A DNA stretch of 64,000 bases, from assembly GCA_040219735.1 (NCBI GenBank), contig JAVJRX010000045.1. The stretch is one strand, 5' to 3'. Within the stretch, counting starts at the first letter, position 1. Every line of letters begins with the position of its first letter. Below the pieces are notes generated by a model. That model did not search any database and was not told the DNA's origin. It saw nothing but the letters and a program-made list of their open reading frames with translations. Shown here one piece after another: positions 26,587-36,250 of the stretch. The position numbers and the translations under genes were made by a program. The DNA is from Coleofasciculus sp040219735 (GTDB taxonomy: Bacteria > Cyanobacteriota > Cyanobacteriia > Cyanobacteriales > Coleofasciculaceae).

Positions 26587-28242
26587 ATGACTTCCCAAAC
26601 CCCCAACCCCATCTGGATTTACGACACAACACTGCGGGACGGTTCCCAGCGTGAAGGACTCTCCTTGTCCATCGAAGACAAACTCCGCATCGCCCGCCAA
26701 CTCGACCAATTAGGGATTCCTTTCATCGAAGGCGGTTGGCCCGGTGCTAATCCTAAAGACGTGCAATTTTTCTGGCGACTCAAAGAGGAACCCCTAATCC
26801 AAGCAGAAATTGTCGCCTTTTGCTCAACGCGACGCCCTCATAAAGCGGCAGCTGATGATCCGATGCTACAAGCTATTTTGGCAGCAGGGACACATTGGGT
26901 CACTATCTTTGGTAAGTCTTGGGATCTCCATGTCACTGAAGGGTTGGGTACTACCCTCGACGAAAACCTGGCAATGATCCGCGATACCATAGAATATCTC
27001 CGCAGTCAAGGGCGGCGAGTGATTTATGATGCCGAACATTGGTTTGATGGGTATAAAAATAACCCAGATTACGCCCTGAAAACCCTGAAAGCTGCTATGG
27101 ATGCGGGGGCTGAATGGTTAGTCTTTTGCGACACCAATGGCGGGACTTTACCTCATGAAATTGGTTCCATTGTCCGAGATGTCATCGAAAGCCTAGAACT
27201 TAAGACTCAGACGCGCCATGGCGCGTCTCTACATTCACCTCAATTGGGCATTCACACCCACAATGACTCCGATACCGCCGTGGCTAATGCTTTGATGAGT
27301 GTGGTGGAAGGCGTCTGTATGGTTCAGGGAACTATGAACGGCTATGGCGAACGCTGTGGTAATGCTAATCTGTGTTCCTTAATTCCTAACTTACAGCTCA
27401 AGCTAGGGTATCACTGTATTCAAGAGGAACAATTAGCCACATTGACTCAAGTGAGTCGTTCAATTAGTGAAGTCGTCAACTTAGCTCCCGATGACCATGC
27501 TGCATTTGTGGGTCGGTCGGCGTTTGCCCATAAAGGCGGGATTCACGTTTCCGCCGTCGAACGAAATCCACTCACCTACGAACATATCCCACCCGAACAG
27601 GTGGGGAATCAGCGGCGGATTGTAATTTCTGAGCAATCCGGACTCAGTAACGTTTTGGCAAAAGCCAAGAGTTTTGGACATGAACTCCACAAACAAGACG
27701 CCGCCTGTCGCCAAATCTTAGGACGCCTGAAAGAGTTAGAAAATGAGGGCTATCAATTTGAAGCCGCCGAAGCCAGTTTTGATTTACTGATGCGAGACGC
27801 CCTAGGACAGAAGCAGCAGCACTTTGACCTGAAAGGGTTTCAGGTTCACAGTGACATGCTCCAAGGTATCGGTACACCTTACAGTAATGCTATGGCGACG
27901 ATTAAGGTCACGGTTAATGGTGAGGATATTTTAGAAGTGGCTGAAGGCAATGGACCCGTGTCAGCACTGGATGCCGCGTTACGGAAAGCGCTGGTGCGAT
28001 TCTATCCAGAGATAGGAACGTTTTACCTGACCGACTATAAAGTGCGGATTCTAGATGGTGCGGCTGGCACATCAGCGAAAACTCGCGTGCTGGTGGAATC
28101 GAGTAATGGCAAGCAGCGCTGGACGACAGTGGGTGTTTCCGCCAATATCCTAGAAGCGTCTTATCAAGCGGTGGTTGAGGGGATTGAATATGGTCTGTTG
28201 TTACAGTCTGCCGTGAAGACAGCGGTTGAACAGAACGTGTGA
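26587..28242 (+). CDS. cimA: (R)-citramalate synthase
   Basis: Condenses pyruvate and acetyl-CoA to citramalate, the first step of the threonine-independent route to isoleucine. 551 residues. N-terminal DRE-TIM barrel: IYDTTLRDGSQREG with the metal-binding Asp, GIPFIEGGWPGANPKD, VFCDTNGGTLPHE, the metal ligands in GIHTHNDSDTA, and NGYGERCGNANLCSL. C-terminal regulatory (LeuA allosteric) domain from about residue 410. CimA is told from 2-isopropylmalate synthase by the GGWPGANPKD stretch. Residues 206-218 (TQTRHGASLHS region) are an insertion encoded by a palindromic repeat, in a loop directly before the HTHND strand. ATG start at 26587. Confidence 0.92.
   Translation: MTSQTPNPIWIYDTTLRDGSQREGLSLSIEDKLRIARQLDQLGIPFIEGGWPGANPKDVQFFWRLKEEPLIQAEIVAFCSTRRPHKAAADDPMLQAILAAGTHWVTIFGKSWDLHVTEGLGTTLDENLAMIRDTIEYLRSQGRRVIYDAEHWFDGYKNNPDYALKTLKAAMDAGAEWLVFCDTNGGTLPHEIGSIVRDVIESLELKTQTRHGASLHSPQLGIHTHNDSDTAVANALMSVVEGVCMVQGTMNGYGERCGNANLCSLIPNLQLKLGYHCIQEEQLATLTQVSRSISEVVNLAPDDHAAFVGRSAFAHKGGIHVSAVERNPLTYEHIPPEQVGNQRRIVISEQSGLSNVLAKAKSFGHELHKQDAACRQILGRLKELENEGYQFEAAEASFDLLMRDALGQKQQHFDLKGFQVHSDMLQGIGTPYSNAMATIKVTVNGEDILEVAEGNGPVSALDAALRKALVRFYPEIGTFYLTDYKVRILDGAAGTSAKTRVLVESSNGKQRWTTVGVSANILEASYQAVVEGIEYGLLLQSAVKTAVEQNV
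27209..27228. repeat. in-frame REP palindrome inside cimA
   Basis: A perfect 20-bp palindrome with half AGACGCGCCA, followed by CTCTACATTCA, as in the other members of this repeat (44804-44823, 46291-46324, 49456-49485). It adds about 13 codons without breaking the frame. Confidence 0.75.
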
Positions 28243-28249
28243 ACTATAG

Positions 28250-28279
28250 GAGAATCTAAGCCAACTGACTTAGATTCTC
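28250..28279 (+). terminator. cimA terminator hairpin
   Basis: GAGAATCTAAG (28250-28260) and CTTAGATTCTC (28269-28279) form a perfect 11-bp stem with an 8-nt loop, seven bases after the cimA stop codon. It is followed by TTAACCC rather than a T-run, so termination efficiency is uncertain. Confidence 0.6.
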
Positions 28280-28607
28280 TTAACCCATAAAGAAAGTCCT
28301 AAGCTTTATCGCGACAGCTATAATTTTTTCTTACCCAGCTCCCCCAGCTCCCAGACGCGCTTTTGAAGCGTCTCTACATGCTCCCTCAGCTCCCCCAGCT
28401 TCCCTTAACGGCAGCAATTCTAGGCGCAATAGTAGTGATTACCGTACATTTTCCCAAAAGGGCTTGCGTAAATGCCCTCGGATGAGTTACAAAGGTATAG
28501 TAATGCTTCCTTGCCGAGCGCCAACTCTACGAACCGGCAAAATTTAAAACAGGAAGCGTTTTTTTGATCCAAGCATTTGCAAAAGTTACTTCGAGAAAAT
28601 TGAGAGT
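28280..28607. other. intergenic region with CAGCTCCC heptamers and a degenerate REP
   Basis: Contains tandem CCCCCAGCTC-type units (28335-28400), interrupted by a degenerate AGACGCG...GCGTCT palindrome at 28353-28373. The DUF4327 promoter should lie in 28480-28600; a specific site cannot be set. Confidence 0.45.
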
Positions 28608-28826
28608 ATGACTCAGCAAGTTACTCACCCCATGGTGAAGATGCAGCGTCAGGTGCGTTCACTCGTGGAATCCAAGATTATCAAACCTAGCGATAGTATA
28701 TGGAAAATCGCCCTGCTTTATGGCGACGAGTGGTCGTTCTGGAAAAAGGAACTCATAGAATTTGGCTTCACCATGCAAGATCCAATTGGTGACTTACTCG
28801 CCGTGGAAGCATGGGATGAAGAATAG
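28608..28826 (+). CDS. DUF4327 family protein
   Basis: 72-residue soluble protein. The sequence HPMVKMQRQVRSLVESKIIKPSD followed by IWKIALLYGDEWSFWKKEL and the terminal LLAVEAWDEE match the cyanobacterial family I know as DUF4327. Function unknown. ATG at 28608 fits the usual start of the family. Confidence 0.8.
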   Translation: MTQQVTHPMVKMQRQVRSLVESKIIKPSDSIWKIALLYGDEWSFWKKELIEFGFTMQDPIGDLLAVEAWDEE

Positions 28827-28872
28827 AGATCCTGATGCCTTACAGATAAGAGCGATTACGCCAGCCAACCCT

Positions 28873-30099
28873 CTAGTGACAGGCGGCTAAAGCTGCTGCG
28901 AGTTCTTTCGCCGTTTGGTAGCGATCGCCAACTTTGAGTTGACACACCCGGTCGATTACTTCCCGTAATGGGGGAGCGATCGTGGGTGCTTTGGACAAGT
29001 CAAACCCATAGCCTAAACTACGGCGGCGATAAAATTTAAGCGGAGTCATCCCGGTTAACAGAAAAATCAGGGTTGGACCAATGGCATAGAGATCGGATTG
29101 AGTGACTGGAGTCCCTCGGTCTTGTTCTGGGGCGCTATACCCTTCAGCACCAATTCGAGTTCCTGGCATTGTCCCGATCTCTTTGACGGCGCCAAAATCA
29201 AGAACAACAATGCTGTTGTCTCGATGACGCACCATTAGATTCGCGGGTTTAATATCCCGATGGATCAATGGCGGATCGCTCGAATGAATATAGTCAAGAA
29301 CATGACAGGTTTGAATCATCCAGTCAATGGCTTGATCTGGAGTGACAGGTCCTGCCATCAAAATCCGTTGCTCCAAATCTTGTCCGTGGATGAGCGACAT
29401 GGCTAAATATTTTTTACCCCCTTCCATAAAAAAGTCGTAATACTGGGGAATTCCGTCATGATGTAAAGCTTTTAGGGCACGCGCCTCTCGCTCAAACAGT
29501 TCTTGGGCTTTGGCAATTTGTGCCATATCGGCATTCATTTCCTTGAGGACGAGTAACGTTGGGCCTCCCTCAATTTTGCCTGTACTATCCCAGGCGAGAT
29601 AGGTTGTCCCCATTCCCCCCTGTCCCAGGGTTCGTAACACTTGATAGTGGCGGATAACCCGTTGTACGGGGACTAAGGGTTGACCACAGTGAATACAAAA
29701 TAAATTACCGGGAGGATTGCCCGGGTGAGTGCAAGACAGTTTAGAGTTAGGCGTTGGAGAGACTAAGCCAGAACTTGGCACAGAAACCGGGTTAAGTTCA
29801 AATTTGAGCATCGGTCCTTCTCGAGCCAGCCGAATCAGGGCTTGATTCGGTATCATTTCTCGTGACACCAAGACTCCATTGAGAAACGTGCCGTTGGTTC
29901 CCTGATTAACCAACTGCCATTTATGTCCAGATCGGGCGGGGGTGACTCTCAGTTCTAGGTGATGCCGAGACACTAACGGATTGTTGAGAATCACGTCATT
30001 ATCTGGCGATCGACCAATACGAATTGTAGACTGGTTGTGGAATTTCCACTGTTGTAATGGAGTGGATGCCTGCGGATGTATAAGGGTCAGCGTGACCAT
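28873..30099 (-). CDS. FHA-domain serine/threonine protein kinase
   Basis: 408 residues. FHA domain (about 20-100) with IGRSPDNDV, SRHH and NQGTNGTFLNG, which binds phosphothreonine peptides. A small zinc-ribbon-like segment follows (Cys123, Cys135, Cys138). The kinase domain (about 150-405) has the glycine loop GQGGMGTTYL, Lys186, HRDIKPAN at 280-287 and DFG at 301-303, so it should be active. It is an soluble PknB-like kinase without membrane segment. It lies 575 nt downstream of a PP2C-type phosphatase gene on the same strand; the two may act on the same targets (inference). Start ATG 30099 places the FHA strand directly at the N-terminus. Confidence 0.94.
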   Translation of the reverse strand: MVTLTLIHPQASTPLQQWKFHNQSTIRIGRSPDNDVILNNPLVSRHHLELRVTPARSGHKWQLVNQGTNGTFLNGVLVSREMIPNQALIRLAREGPMLKFELNPVSVPSSGLVSPTPNSKLSCTHPGNPPGNLFCIHCGQPLVPVQRVIRHYQVLRTLGQGGMGTTYLAWDSTGKIEGGPTLLVLKEMNADMAQIAKAQELFEREARALKALHHDGIPQYYDFFMEGGKKYLAMSLIHGQDLEQRILMAGPVTPDQAIDWMIQTCHVLDYIHSSDPPLIHRDIKPANLMVRHRDNSIVVLDFGAVKEIGTMPGTRIGAEGYSAPEQDRGTPVTQSDLYAIGPTLIFLLTGMTPLKFYRRRSLGYGFDLSKAPTIAPPLREVIDRVCQLKVGDRYQTAKELAAALAACH

Positions 30100-30674
30100 A
30101 GTCCTCAGTTTTTTGTTCTTAACTCAGGGCTTGTCTCAACGTATTCGCGGGAGTCCCTTGAGCCAAGATCTGGCTCTTGCCACCCGGTTTGGTATTGGTG
30201 GTTTACTATTCAGACTGATTACTGGTACTGGTTGCATAAGAGATAATCTAATCCTTTATTAAAGTTAGTCGCTCCCGTCCTTTCCTTTACGGGGACTGGG
30301 ATTCCTATGAGTCCTTGATGAACCCACCGATGCACCTCTTTTTTTAGTAACTTGTGTAGTTCGCTTACATTTCTGGAAGCTAAGGCTTACCTCGCTGTCT
30401 ACACCATCAGTCTTTTTCCTCTAATTCAGTTGTGTCATATCATGTCCGGTAGCATCGGACATAAATTGTGTTAGCTAAGTTTAAAATTGTAAAGACTTTC
30501 AATCCCTTACTTTTTCCTGTGTTCCCTGTTAAGAGTTCCCTGTTCCCCAAAATGATGTGCAGATAGGCATAAGATGCGTCTCTACACCAGGGGGAAACAC
30601 GGGAAGAAAACCATCAAGAGATTTGGGTACATCGGTTGATTTTAACTAACTAATCACAGATGACCAACTTCCTA
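30100..30674. other. intergenic region between phosphatase and kinase genes
   Basis: No gene seen. A small hairpin ATGTCCG (30442-30448) / CGGACAT (30456-30462) with a 7-nt loop is present without a T-run. Promoter of the kinase gene is expected near 30100-30250. Confidence 0.4.
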
Positions 30675-32867
30675 TCACCAACTCCGTTGCTGAAAATTAG
30701 GTCGCACTTTTACTCGGATGAGTATCGCGGTGATGTTGTCATGACCATTTTGCTCATTGGCTAGGTCAACTAACTGTAGGATACCCTGCTCAAGGTTAGC
30801 GCGAGAACTGAGCAAAGGAGCGAGGTGGGTCTGCCAGTGATTCTCTATTAGTTCATTATCCGACAAACCATCGGAACACAAAATGAATAAGGTATCCTCA
30901 TTGAGTTCCAAAAAGTTAATGTCAGGATTGACAAACTGGTCACTGCGTGGTCCTAGGGCTTGAGTGAGCTGATAGGCATCGGGGCGAGAATAAGCGATCG
31001 CCTCTTCGACGCCGCGTTTAATTTCCCGTTGACCGACTTCATGGTCTACGGTGAGTTGCTCTAAACCGCCTTTGCGGGTTAATCGATAGAGACGGCTATC
31101 ACCCACATGAGCGATCGCGACTTTGGTATTCTGAACCAACATCATTGCCAAGGTAGTCCCCATGCGACCACTGCCTGAGCGAGCATTTTGTTGGTTGACA
31201 TCATAAATCTCCTGATTGGTTAGGCGAACAGCTTCGCGAATAGTCTCTTGTGTGGGTAACTCTTCCTGCCAATGGTCTTGAAAATACGCCTCCAGCTTCT
31301 CCACCGCCATGGAACTAGCAACTTCTCCGGCTGCATGTCCACCCATTCCATCACAAAGAATATAAAGACCACGAGCGTCTAAGGTTCGACCAATGGGGGT
31401 TTCGTGCTTTTTAATCTGTGCTTGAATGCCAAAGCAGTCTTCATTGTGATCCCGTTGGCGACCAATATCCGTGCAACCAACATCGTCAAGGCTGAGTAAT
31501 TGCATCGGTAGCACAACCGTAGGACCCCCATCGTCATAGGTACCAACCGTGTCTCCTAGGGGCATTCCCAGCAAACTCATCGCCTCTTCAGATGTATGAT
31601 CAGCCATATCTAAGGTAACCGTCGTTGCTTGTTCTTCTTGTGCCTCTTCTTCGGCGTGAGCGATCGCTTCTAACTCAGATCGCAATTGGTCAATCGTGGT
31701 AATTTCTTCGGTACACATCTGCCGGAACACCGTCCCCAATGAGGTCAGTTGAGTCCGTTGCGACTGGTTAAATAACAGCCGCCACATTTGCCCCAAATCC
31801 TCTAACGTGGGCGGTTCATCTTCGGGATCATGGTAGAGGCGGGCTAACCCCAACACCTGGTCTTCATCAACTCGTAAATTGTTAATTTCCAATAGACTTT
31901 GGCAACAATTCCAAGATTCAAGTGCCTGCCAAAGTCTTGCCATTTCATCGAGCCAGTACAATAGCTGTAACGTAGATAACTCTTCACTCCCCCACAAATC
32001 ACTAAGGAGTTGCCATCCTGAGCGATCTTGGATCAACATCACTGCCTGATTATCCTGCTGCCAAGCATCATGAACCTCTGGCACAGTGGGATAATGACTT
32101 TGTTTCAAGGCTAAATAGGGTTGTGCGATCGCCGGAATTCCCAAAATTGACGAGGATGGGGACGGAAATTCCCCAGATTGTTGTTCCAGTAGGGCTTCCA
32201 GAAGTGATTTCTGAAAGGGCTGGCAGTCCAAAACTTGGACAGACGTTTCTGAGCCGACTGGGATATTTGCTAGAGTGTCGCGATTTAGGGGTTCTATGAG
32301 TCGGTAACGTTGTTGAACATCCAGATAGGTGATCGAGTAAGTATTGTAGGAAGAACTTGCCTCAGACGTTGCCGTCGATGATGCTTCGCTTAGATTTGGC
32401 TCTAACTTATTCGTCTGTGATGTTGCTGGGATCTCTTGATCGGGTTCAACCGTTGATTTTGCCATCAAGGTAGAACTCTTTGCCGTTTCTGGCTGATCCA
32501 TTTCCTGCGCCAGAGTATCAAAATCGGTTTTGGGAGCACAGGGAATTTCTCCGGATGTCGGTTCACTCTCCTGGGTTTGTGTAAGTTGAGCTGATGACTC
32601 CAGATCCGCGTTGCTAGCGATTGGCTCAGCATCGGCTGAGGAACCCTCTAAATCATCGGTTGAGGTGACGCCATACTCCGGCTCTTTGGCAATAATCGCC
32701 CACCAAACCGTTCCTGTAAACGCACCACAATTATGGCAAGTTTCAGCATTAACAGGAACTTGGGTGTCGCATTCTGAACACACTTTATGGATCAAGGAAG
32801 TTCCACATCGCTGACAAAACTTGTGAGTATTCGGGTTTTCAAAATGACACTGGGGACAAATTAACAT
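30675..32867 (-). CDS. zinc-ribbon / pseudokinase-like / PP2C protein phosphatase
   Basis: 730 residues. Two zinc ribbons at the N-terminus (Cys4, 7, 18, 21 and Cys30, 33, 44, 47), a Ser/Thr/Glu-rich linker (60-180), a middle region (about 187-395) and a C-terminal PP2C domain (about 460-725) with RDHNEDCFG, CDGMGGHAAGE at 505-515, GRMGTTLAMML, AHVGDSRLYRL, CSDGLSDNE and GHDNITAIL, i.e. all metal-binding Asp. The middle region starts RYRLIEPL and has a YPTVPEVHDAW block followed by an LQLLYWLDEMARLWQALES helix, as in kinase domains, but no catalytic Lys, HRD or DFG, so I read it as a degenerate kinase. Soluble serine/threonine phosphatase; neighbours a FHA-kinase. Confidence 0.9.
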   Translation of the reverse strand: MLICPQCHFENPNTHKFCQRCGTSLIHKVCSECDTQVPVNAETCHNCGAFTGTVWWAIIAKEPEYGVTSTDDLEGSSADAEPIASNADLESSAQLTQTQESEPTSGEIPCAPKTDFDTLAQEMDQPETAKSSTLMAKSTVEPDQEIPATSQTNKLEPNLSEASSTATSEASSSYNTYSITYLDVQQRYRLIEPLNRDTLANIPVGSETSVQVLDCQPFQKSLLEALLEQQSGEFPSPSSSILGIPAIAQPYLALKQSHYPTVPEVHDAWQQDNQAVMLIQDRSGWQLLSDLWGSEELSTLQLLYWLDEMARLWQALESWNCCQSLLEINNLRVDEDQVLGLARLYHDPEDEPPTLEDLGQMWRLLFNQSQRTQLTSLGTVFRQMCTEEITTIDQLRSELEAIAHAEEEAQEEQATTVTLDMADHTSEEAMSLLGMPLGDTVGTYDDGGPTVVLPMQLLSLDDVGCTDIGRQRDHNEDCFGIQAQIKKHETPIGRTLDARGLYILCDGMGGHAAGEVASSMAVEKLEAYFQDHWQEELPTQETIREAVRLTNQEIYDVNQQNARSGSGRMGTTLAMMLVQNTKVAIAHVGDSRLYRLTRKGGLEQLTVDHEVGQREIKRGVEEAIAYSRPDAYQLTQALGPRSDQFVNPDINFLELNEDTLFILCSDGLSDNELIENHWQTHLAPLLSSRANLEQGILQLVDLANEQNGHDNITAILIRVKVRPNFQQRSW

Positions 32868-33036
32868 AACGGAACTTCCTCAATTCCTATCAGGTTTCTA
32901 AGGCTTTACTATGAGCTAGCTGCCATCTAGTTTGCCACGCCAGAATCCAAGGTTGCAGCTTTTAAGGGGGTTGTTTATCCAGTGTAAAGGCGCAGGGAAG
33001 CAGTATTGACAAGGGAGTTAAATCAAAACTCACACC

Positions 33037-33636
33037 TCAAAACTCAAAACTTCCCCTGTTCACCAGTTTTTGGAGACAGACAAGTTCAGTGGGCGTCAGA
33101 TCACGCCACTGACCCGGTTGCAACCCAGAAAGACGCAGGTGCGCGATCGCGACTCGTACTAGTCGTAGGGTGGGAAATCCCACGGCTGCGGTCATACGCC
33201 GTACCTGACGGTTACGCCCTTCGGTCAAGGTGATTTCTAACCAGCAGGTGGGTACAGTTTTCCGAAAGCGAATCGGGGGATCGCGAGGTGGTAGAGCGGG
33301 TTCTTTTCGTAATCGCTGCACTTGAGCTTTTCTTGTACGGTAATCTTTAATCACTACACCCTGGCGCAACTGATTCAAGGCAGCTTCATCGGGAATATGT
33401 TCCACTTGCACCCAATAGGTACGGGGATGTCGAAAGCGGGGGTTAGAGAGTCGGTGCTGCAAGCGTCCATCATTGGTCAACAAGAGCAATCCCTCGCTGT
33501 CTCGGTCAAGGCGTCCGACGGGGTAAACCGACGACACCGGAATGTAGTCTTTGAGAGTTCGACGAGGACTCTCCTCCCTATCCGTAAACTGACTTAAGAC
33601 ATCGTAGGGTTTGTAGAACAAAAGGTATCGATACAC
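33037..33636 (-). CDS. 23S rRNA pseudouridine synthase, RluE-like
   Basis: 199 residues, RsuA/RluB/E/F family without an S4 domain. Catalytic Asp44 in VGRLDRDSEGLLLLTNDG, the YWVQV strand, then the LEITLTEGRNRQVRRM motif of the family and LRLVRVAIAHLRL. The short form without S4 fits RluE, which makes pseudouridine 2457 in 23S rRNA of Escherichia coli; the position in cyanobacteria is not proven. It follows a MscS gene (20 nt upstream on the same strand), so both may be cotranscribed. Confidence 0.9.
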   Translation of the reverse strand: MYRYLLFYKPYDVLSQFTDREESPRRTLKDYIPVSSVYPVGRLDRDSEGLLLLTNDGRLQHRLSNPRFRHPRTYWVQVEHIPDEAALNQLRQGVVIKDYRTRKAQVQRLRKEPALPPRDPPIRFRKTVPTCWLEITLTEGRNRQVRRMTAAVGFPTLRLVRVAIAHLRLSGLQPGQWRDLTPTELVCLQKLVNRGSFEF

Positions 33637-33656
33637 ATCTTCAATCTTAACCGTTG

Positions 33657-34544
33657 TCAGTTGGAAGCTTCATCTTGGGACAGGGGTAAATAATCATTAA
33701 ACCGTTGCTGGTCATAGAAGTAAAGCGTGCGAATTGGGTAAGGAATATTAATGTCGGCGCGATCAAAGGCTTTTTTTATGGCAATAATGGCTCGGGTTTG
33801 CACCTGACGTACTCGTTGCTGCTGGGGCAATGTCCAGTAGCGGACGACGAAATCGATGGAACTATCGCCAAAGCTGACTAAATCGATTTCTGGTGTTGGA
33901 TTGGACAATACACCCTCCACCTGAGTAATGGTTTCCTCTAGGAGTTGAGCCGCTTCAGACAAGGGAGTGTTGTAGTCAACTCCAACACCTAAATCCGTTC
34001 GTCGCTGTCCGTAAGCTGTTCTGACTTGCACCGCACTGGTAAATACCGTTGCATTCGGTAGGAGAACTCGTTCGCCTTGATAGGTACGAATTTGGGTGGT
34101 ACGGATGTCAATCTTCTCCACCGTTCCTTCATACTCTTCAATAATCACCTGATCGTTGATGCGAAACGGTTCTTGCACCAGTAACAGCACCCCAGCTAAA
34201 AAGTTTTTGAAGATATCTTGAAATGCAAAACCGACGGCGACTGAACCCAACCCCAGCGCCGCGATAATGTCACCAAGCCGCAAGCCAGGGAAGGCGATAA
34301 CACTAGCGGCTAAAACGCCAACCACCCACGTTGCTACATAACTCATTTTCGCCAGCAGCAGTTGCAGCGATTGGCTGCGGATTGTACGCTCTCCTATCTT
34401 AGCGGTAACTTGCTGGATACCATCGGCGCTGTAGCGAGTCAACAGGACAATGATCACTCCGCCGATAAGTCCGGGCAAAACCTCAATGGTCGAGCCAAGG
34501 AGATTGAGTAAACTGGATTGGATTTGTTGAATGAGACTGTTCAC
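33657..34544 (-). CDS. small-conductance MscS-family channel
   Basis: 295 residues, close to E. coli MscS in length. Three membrane segments (PGLIGGVIIVLLT; YVATWVVGVLAASVIAFPGL; the pore helix LGLGSVAVGFAFQDIFKNFLAGVLLL), then QEPFRINDQVIIEEYEGTVEKIDIRTTQIRTYQ and the C-terminal alpha/beta domain. The glycine/alanine pattern of the pore helix is intact. Starts at GTG 34544. It is the upstream partner of the RluE-like gene. Confidence 0.94.
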   Translation of the reverse strand: MNSLIQQIQSSLLNLLGSTIEVLPGLIGGVIIVLLTRYSADGIQQVTAKIGERTIRSQSLQLLLAKMSYVATWVVGVLAASVIAFPGLRLGDIIAALGLGSVAVGFAFQDIFKNFLAGVLLLVQEPFRINDQVIIEEYEGTVEKIDIRTTQIRTYQGERVLLPNATVFTSAVQVRTAYGQRRTDLGVGVDYNTPLSEAAQLLEETITQVEGVLSNPTPEIDLVSFGDSSIDFVVRYWTLPQQQRVRQVQTRAIIAIKKAFDRADINIPYPIRTLYFYDQQRFNDYLPLSQDEASN

Positions 34545-35103
34545 AAGTCGATCACTAAAGGTTTAGACTGACTGATAAAGATCTTCGCCGCGAAAGTTTC
34601 CCACCTGTGTAATGGGTCAAGACGTCACTAGTCAGGATAAAATCGGCGACTAGTCGGTACGACGACGGAGGACGGAACCAGGAAATTCTCCTGCTTGAGT
34701 TCACCGGAGTAAAGAAGCTGAACAAAGCCTCTACATCCCTCATCCTTTCACAACGAGTCTGTGCCGGGTGAGAAAATTTCTCGAAAATTCAGCTAAAATG
34801 CTGACATAACCTGGCTGAATCTAGCTTATTATTCTGGCACAAGCCAAGGATGTTTCCGGGGGAGTGGGTATTGTCCCTCTTTGCGGATGTCTTACCTGAG
34901 AGTACATTGTAGGTAACACGTACTGCCAGACAAAGCGGCTTGAGGACAAGCCTCGTTTGAGGAAATCTGAAAGGTGGCTTAGATATAACTTTATGCAAAT
35001 TCAAGCCCGGTGTTACCCACAACGCTATTGAAAAAGGCTCTCTTGTCATTCTATTTGCCACCTTAATTCGTTCATTAACCTTCTCGTGAAAGTTTAAAAA
35101 CCT
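34545..35103. other. divergent intergenic region
   Basis: Between the MscS channel and the stomatin-like gene. Two minus-strand frames (34555-34743, 34789-35061) are open but lack protein-like composition. A short hairpin GGCTTG-AGGA-CAAGCC lies at 34937-34952. Nothing else can be named. Confidence 0.4.
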
Positions 35104-35952
35104 ATGGGATCTCTTTGGTCGTATATTTTTGCACTGATTTTAATCGGCGGCGGCTACGGTATCGGTTCCGCCAAAGTTATCAATCAGGGCAATCAAGCTA
35201 TAGTTGAACGTTTGGGGAAATATAAGAAAACTTTACAGCCTGGACCGAGTGTGGTTTGGCTTTTTTTGGAACGTATTGCCGTGGAGGAAACCACCCGTGA
35301 ACAAGTTTTAGACACCGAACCCCAGCAGGCAATCACGAAAGATAATATTTCTGTGGAAGTCGATGCGGTGGTGTACTGGAGAATAAACAACCTCTATAAA
35401 GCCTACTACGATGTTGAAGATGTAAAAGAAGCAATTACAAATTTAGTGATTACGACATTACGGTCTGAAATTGGCAGAATGGATTTAGATGAAACCTATT
35501 CATCCCGCTCCGAGATCAATAAGCATTTGTCAGTTCATCTCAAAGAGGCTGCCGATAGCTGGGGGGTAGAGATTATCCGCGTGGAAGTCCAAGAAATTAA
35601 ACCTCCCCAGACAGTGTTAAACTCCTTGGAGAAGGAACGGGCAGCAGAAAGCCAGAAAAAAGCGGCGATTTACGAGGCAGAAGGAGAGAGAGAAGCCGCT
35701 ATCGCCCAGGCAGAAGGGACGGTGAAATCCCTCGAGATGATCTCAAAAGCGCTGCTAGAAAAGCCTAACAGTCAGGAAGTGCTAAAGTATTTGATTGCCA
35801 CTCGTTATGTGGAAGCTAACGAGAAGTTGAGTGAAAGTAGCAACTCCAAAATTGTGTTCATGGACCCCAAAGCCTTGACTGAAGCGATGACTGATTTAAT
35901 GGAAATTCCGGAATTACCAATTAAGAGGGATGGCGGAAATGGCTCGAATTAA
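35104..35952 (+). CDS. SPFH/Band 7 (stomatin-like) membrane protein
   Basis: 282 residues. One N-terminal membrane helix (IFALILIGGGYGIGSAKVI), then the SPFH domain: QAIVERLGKYKKTLQPGPSV, AVYWRINN-like VVYWRINNLYKAYYDV, TLRSEIGRMDLDETY, SRSEIN, WGVEIIRVEVQEI, and a Glu/Ala-rich coiled coil (AAIYEAEGEREAAIAQAEG). Such proteins form oligomeric rings in membranes and often work with NfeD-type proteases; no NfeD gene is next to it. Location plasma or thylakoid membrane. Confidence 0.93.
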   Translation: MGSLWSYIFALILIGGGYGIGSAKVINQGNQAIVERLGKYKKTLQPGPSVVWLFLERIAVEETTREQVLDTEPQQAITKDNISVEVDAVVYWRINNLYKAYYDVEDVKEAITNLVITTLRSEIGRMDLDETYSSRSEINKHLSVHLKEAADSWGVEIIRVEVQEIKPPQTVLNSLEKERAAESQKKAAIYEAEGEREAAIAQAEGTVKSLEMISKALLEKPNSQEVLKYLIATRYVEANEKLSESSNSKIVFMDPKALTEAMTDLMEIPELPIKRDGGNGSN

Positions 35953-36250
35953 GCCTTCGGATCAGTAATTCAAAAGATATTTCGGAATCTGACCTTCACG
36001 ACATCTGTGACGGAATAAAATGGGGAAAATGGGGAAGGTAAAGTTTTGTGTAGGAGTGTAGGAGCTGTTTTCACTATTATCGTTTATTACCTCCCCAAGA
36101 TACAACTCGCGCCCGCCCTGAGTTGGTGCAAAAATTCACTCAAAACTCTCCTATCCCCTTCATCTGTGTGGTCAAGACAGGCGTTCCGTCGGCACATCTC
36201 TACTGATGCGTGACTTTTGTCACCGTAATCAGGTTACGTCAGCCGAATCT

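Noticed and set aside
34545..35061. Two minus-strand frames of 62 and 90 codons
   Set aside because: Composition not protein-like, no ribosome site, no resemblance to known small proteins.
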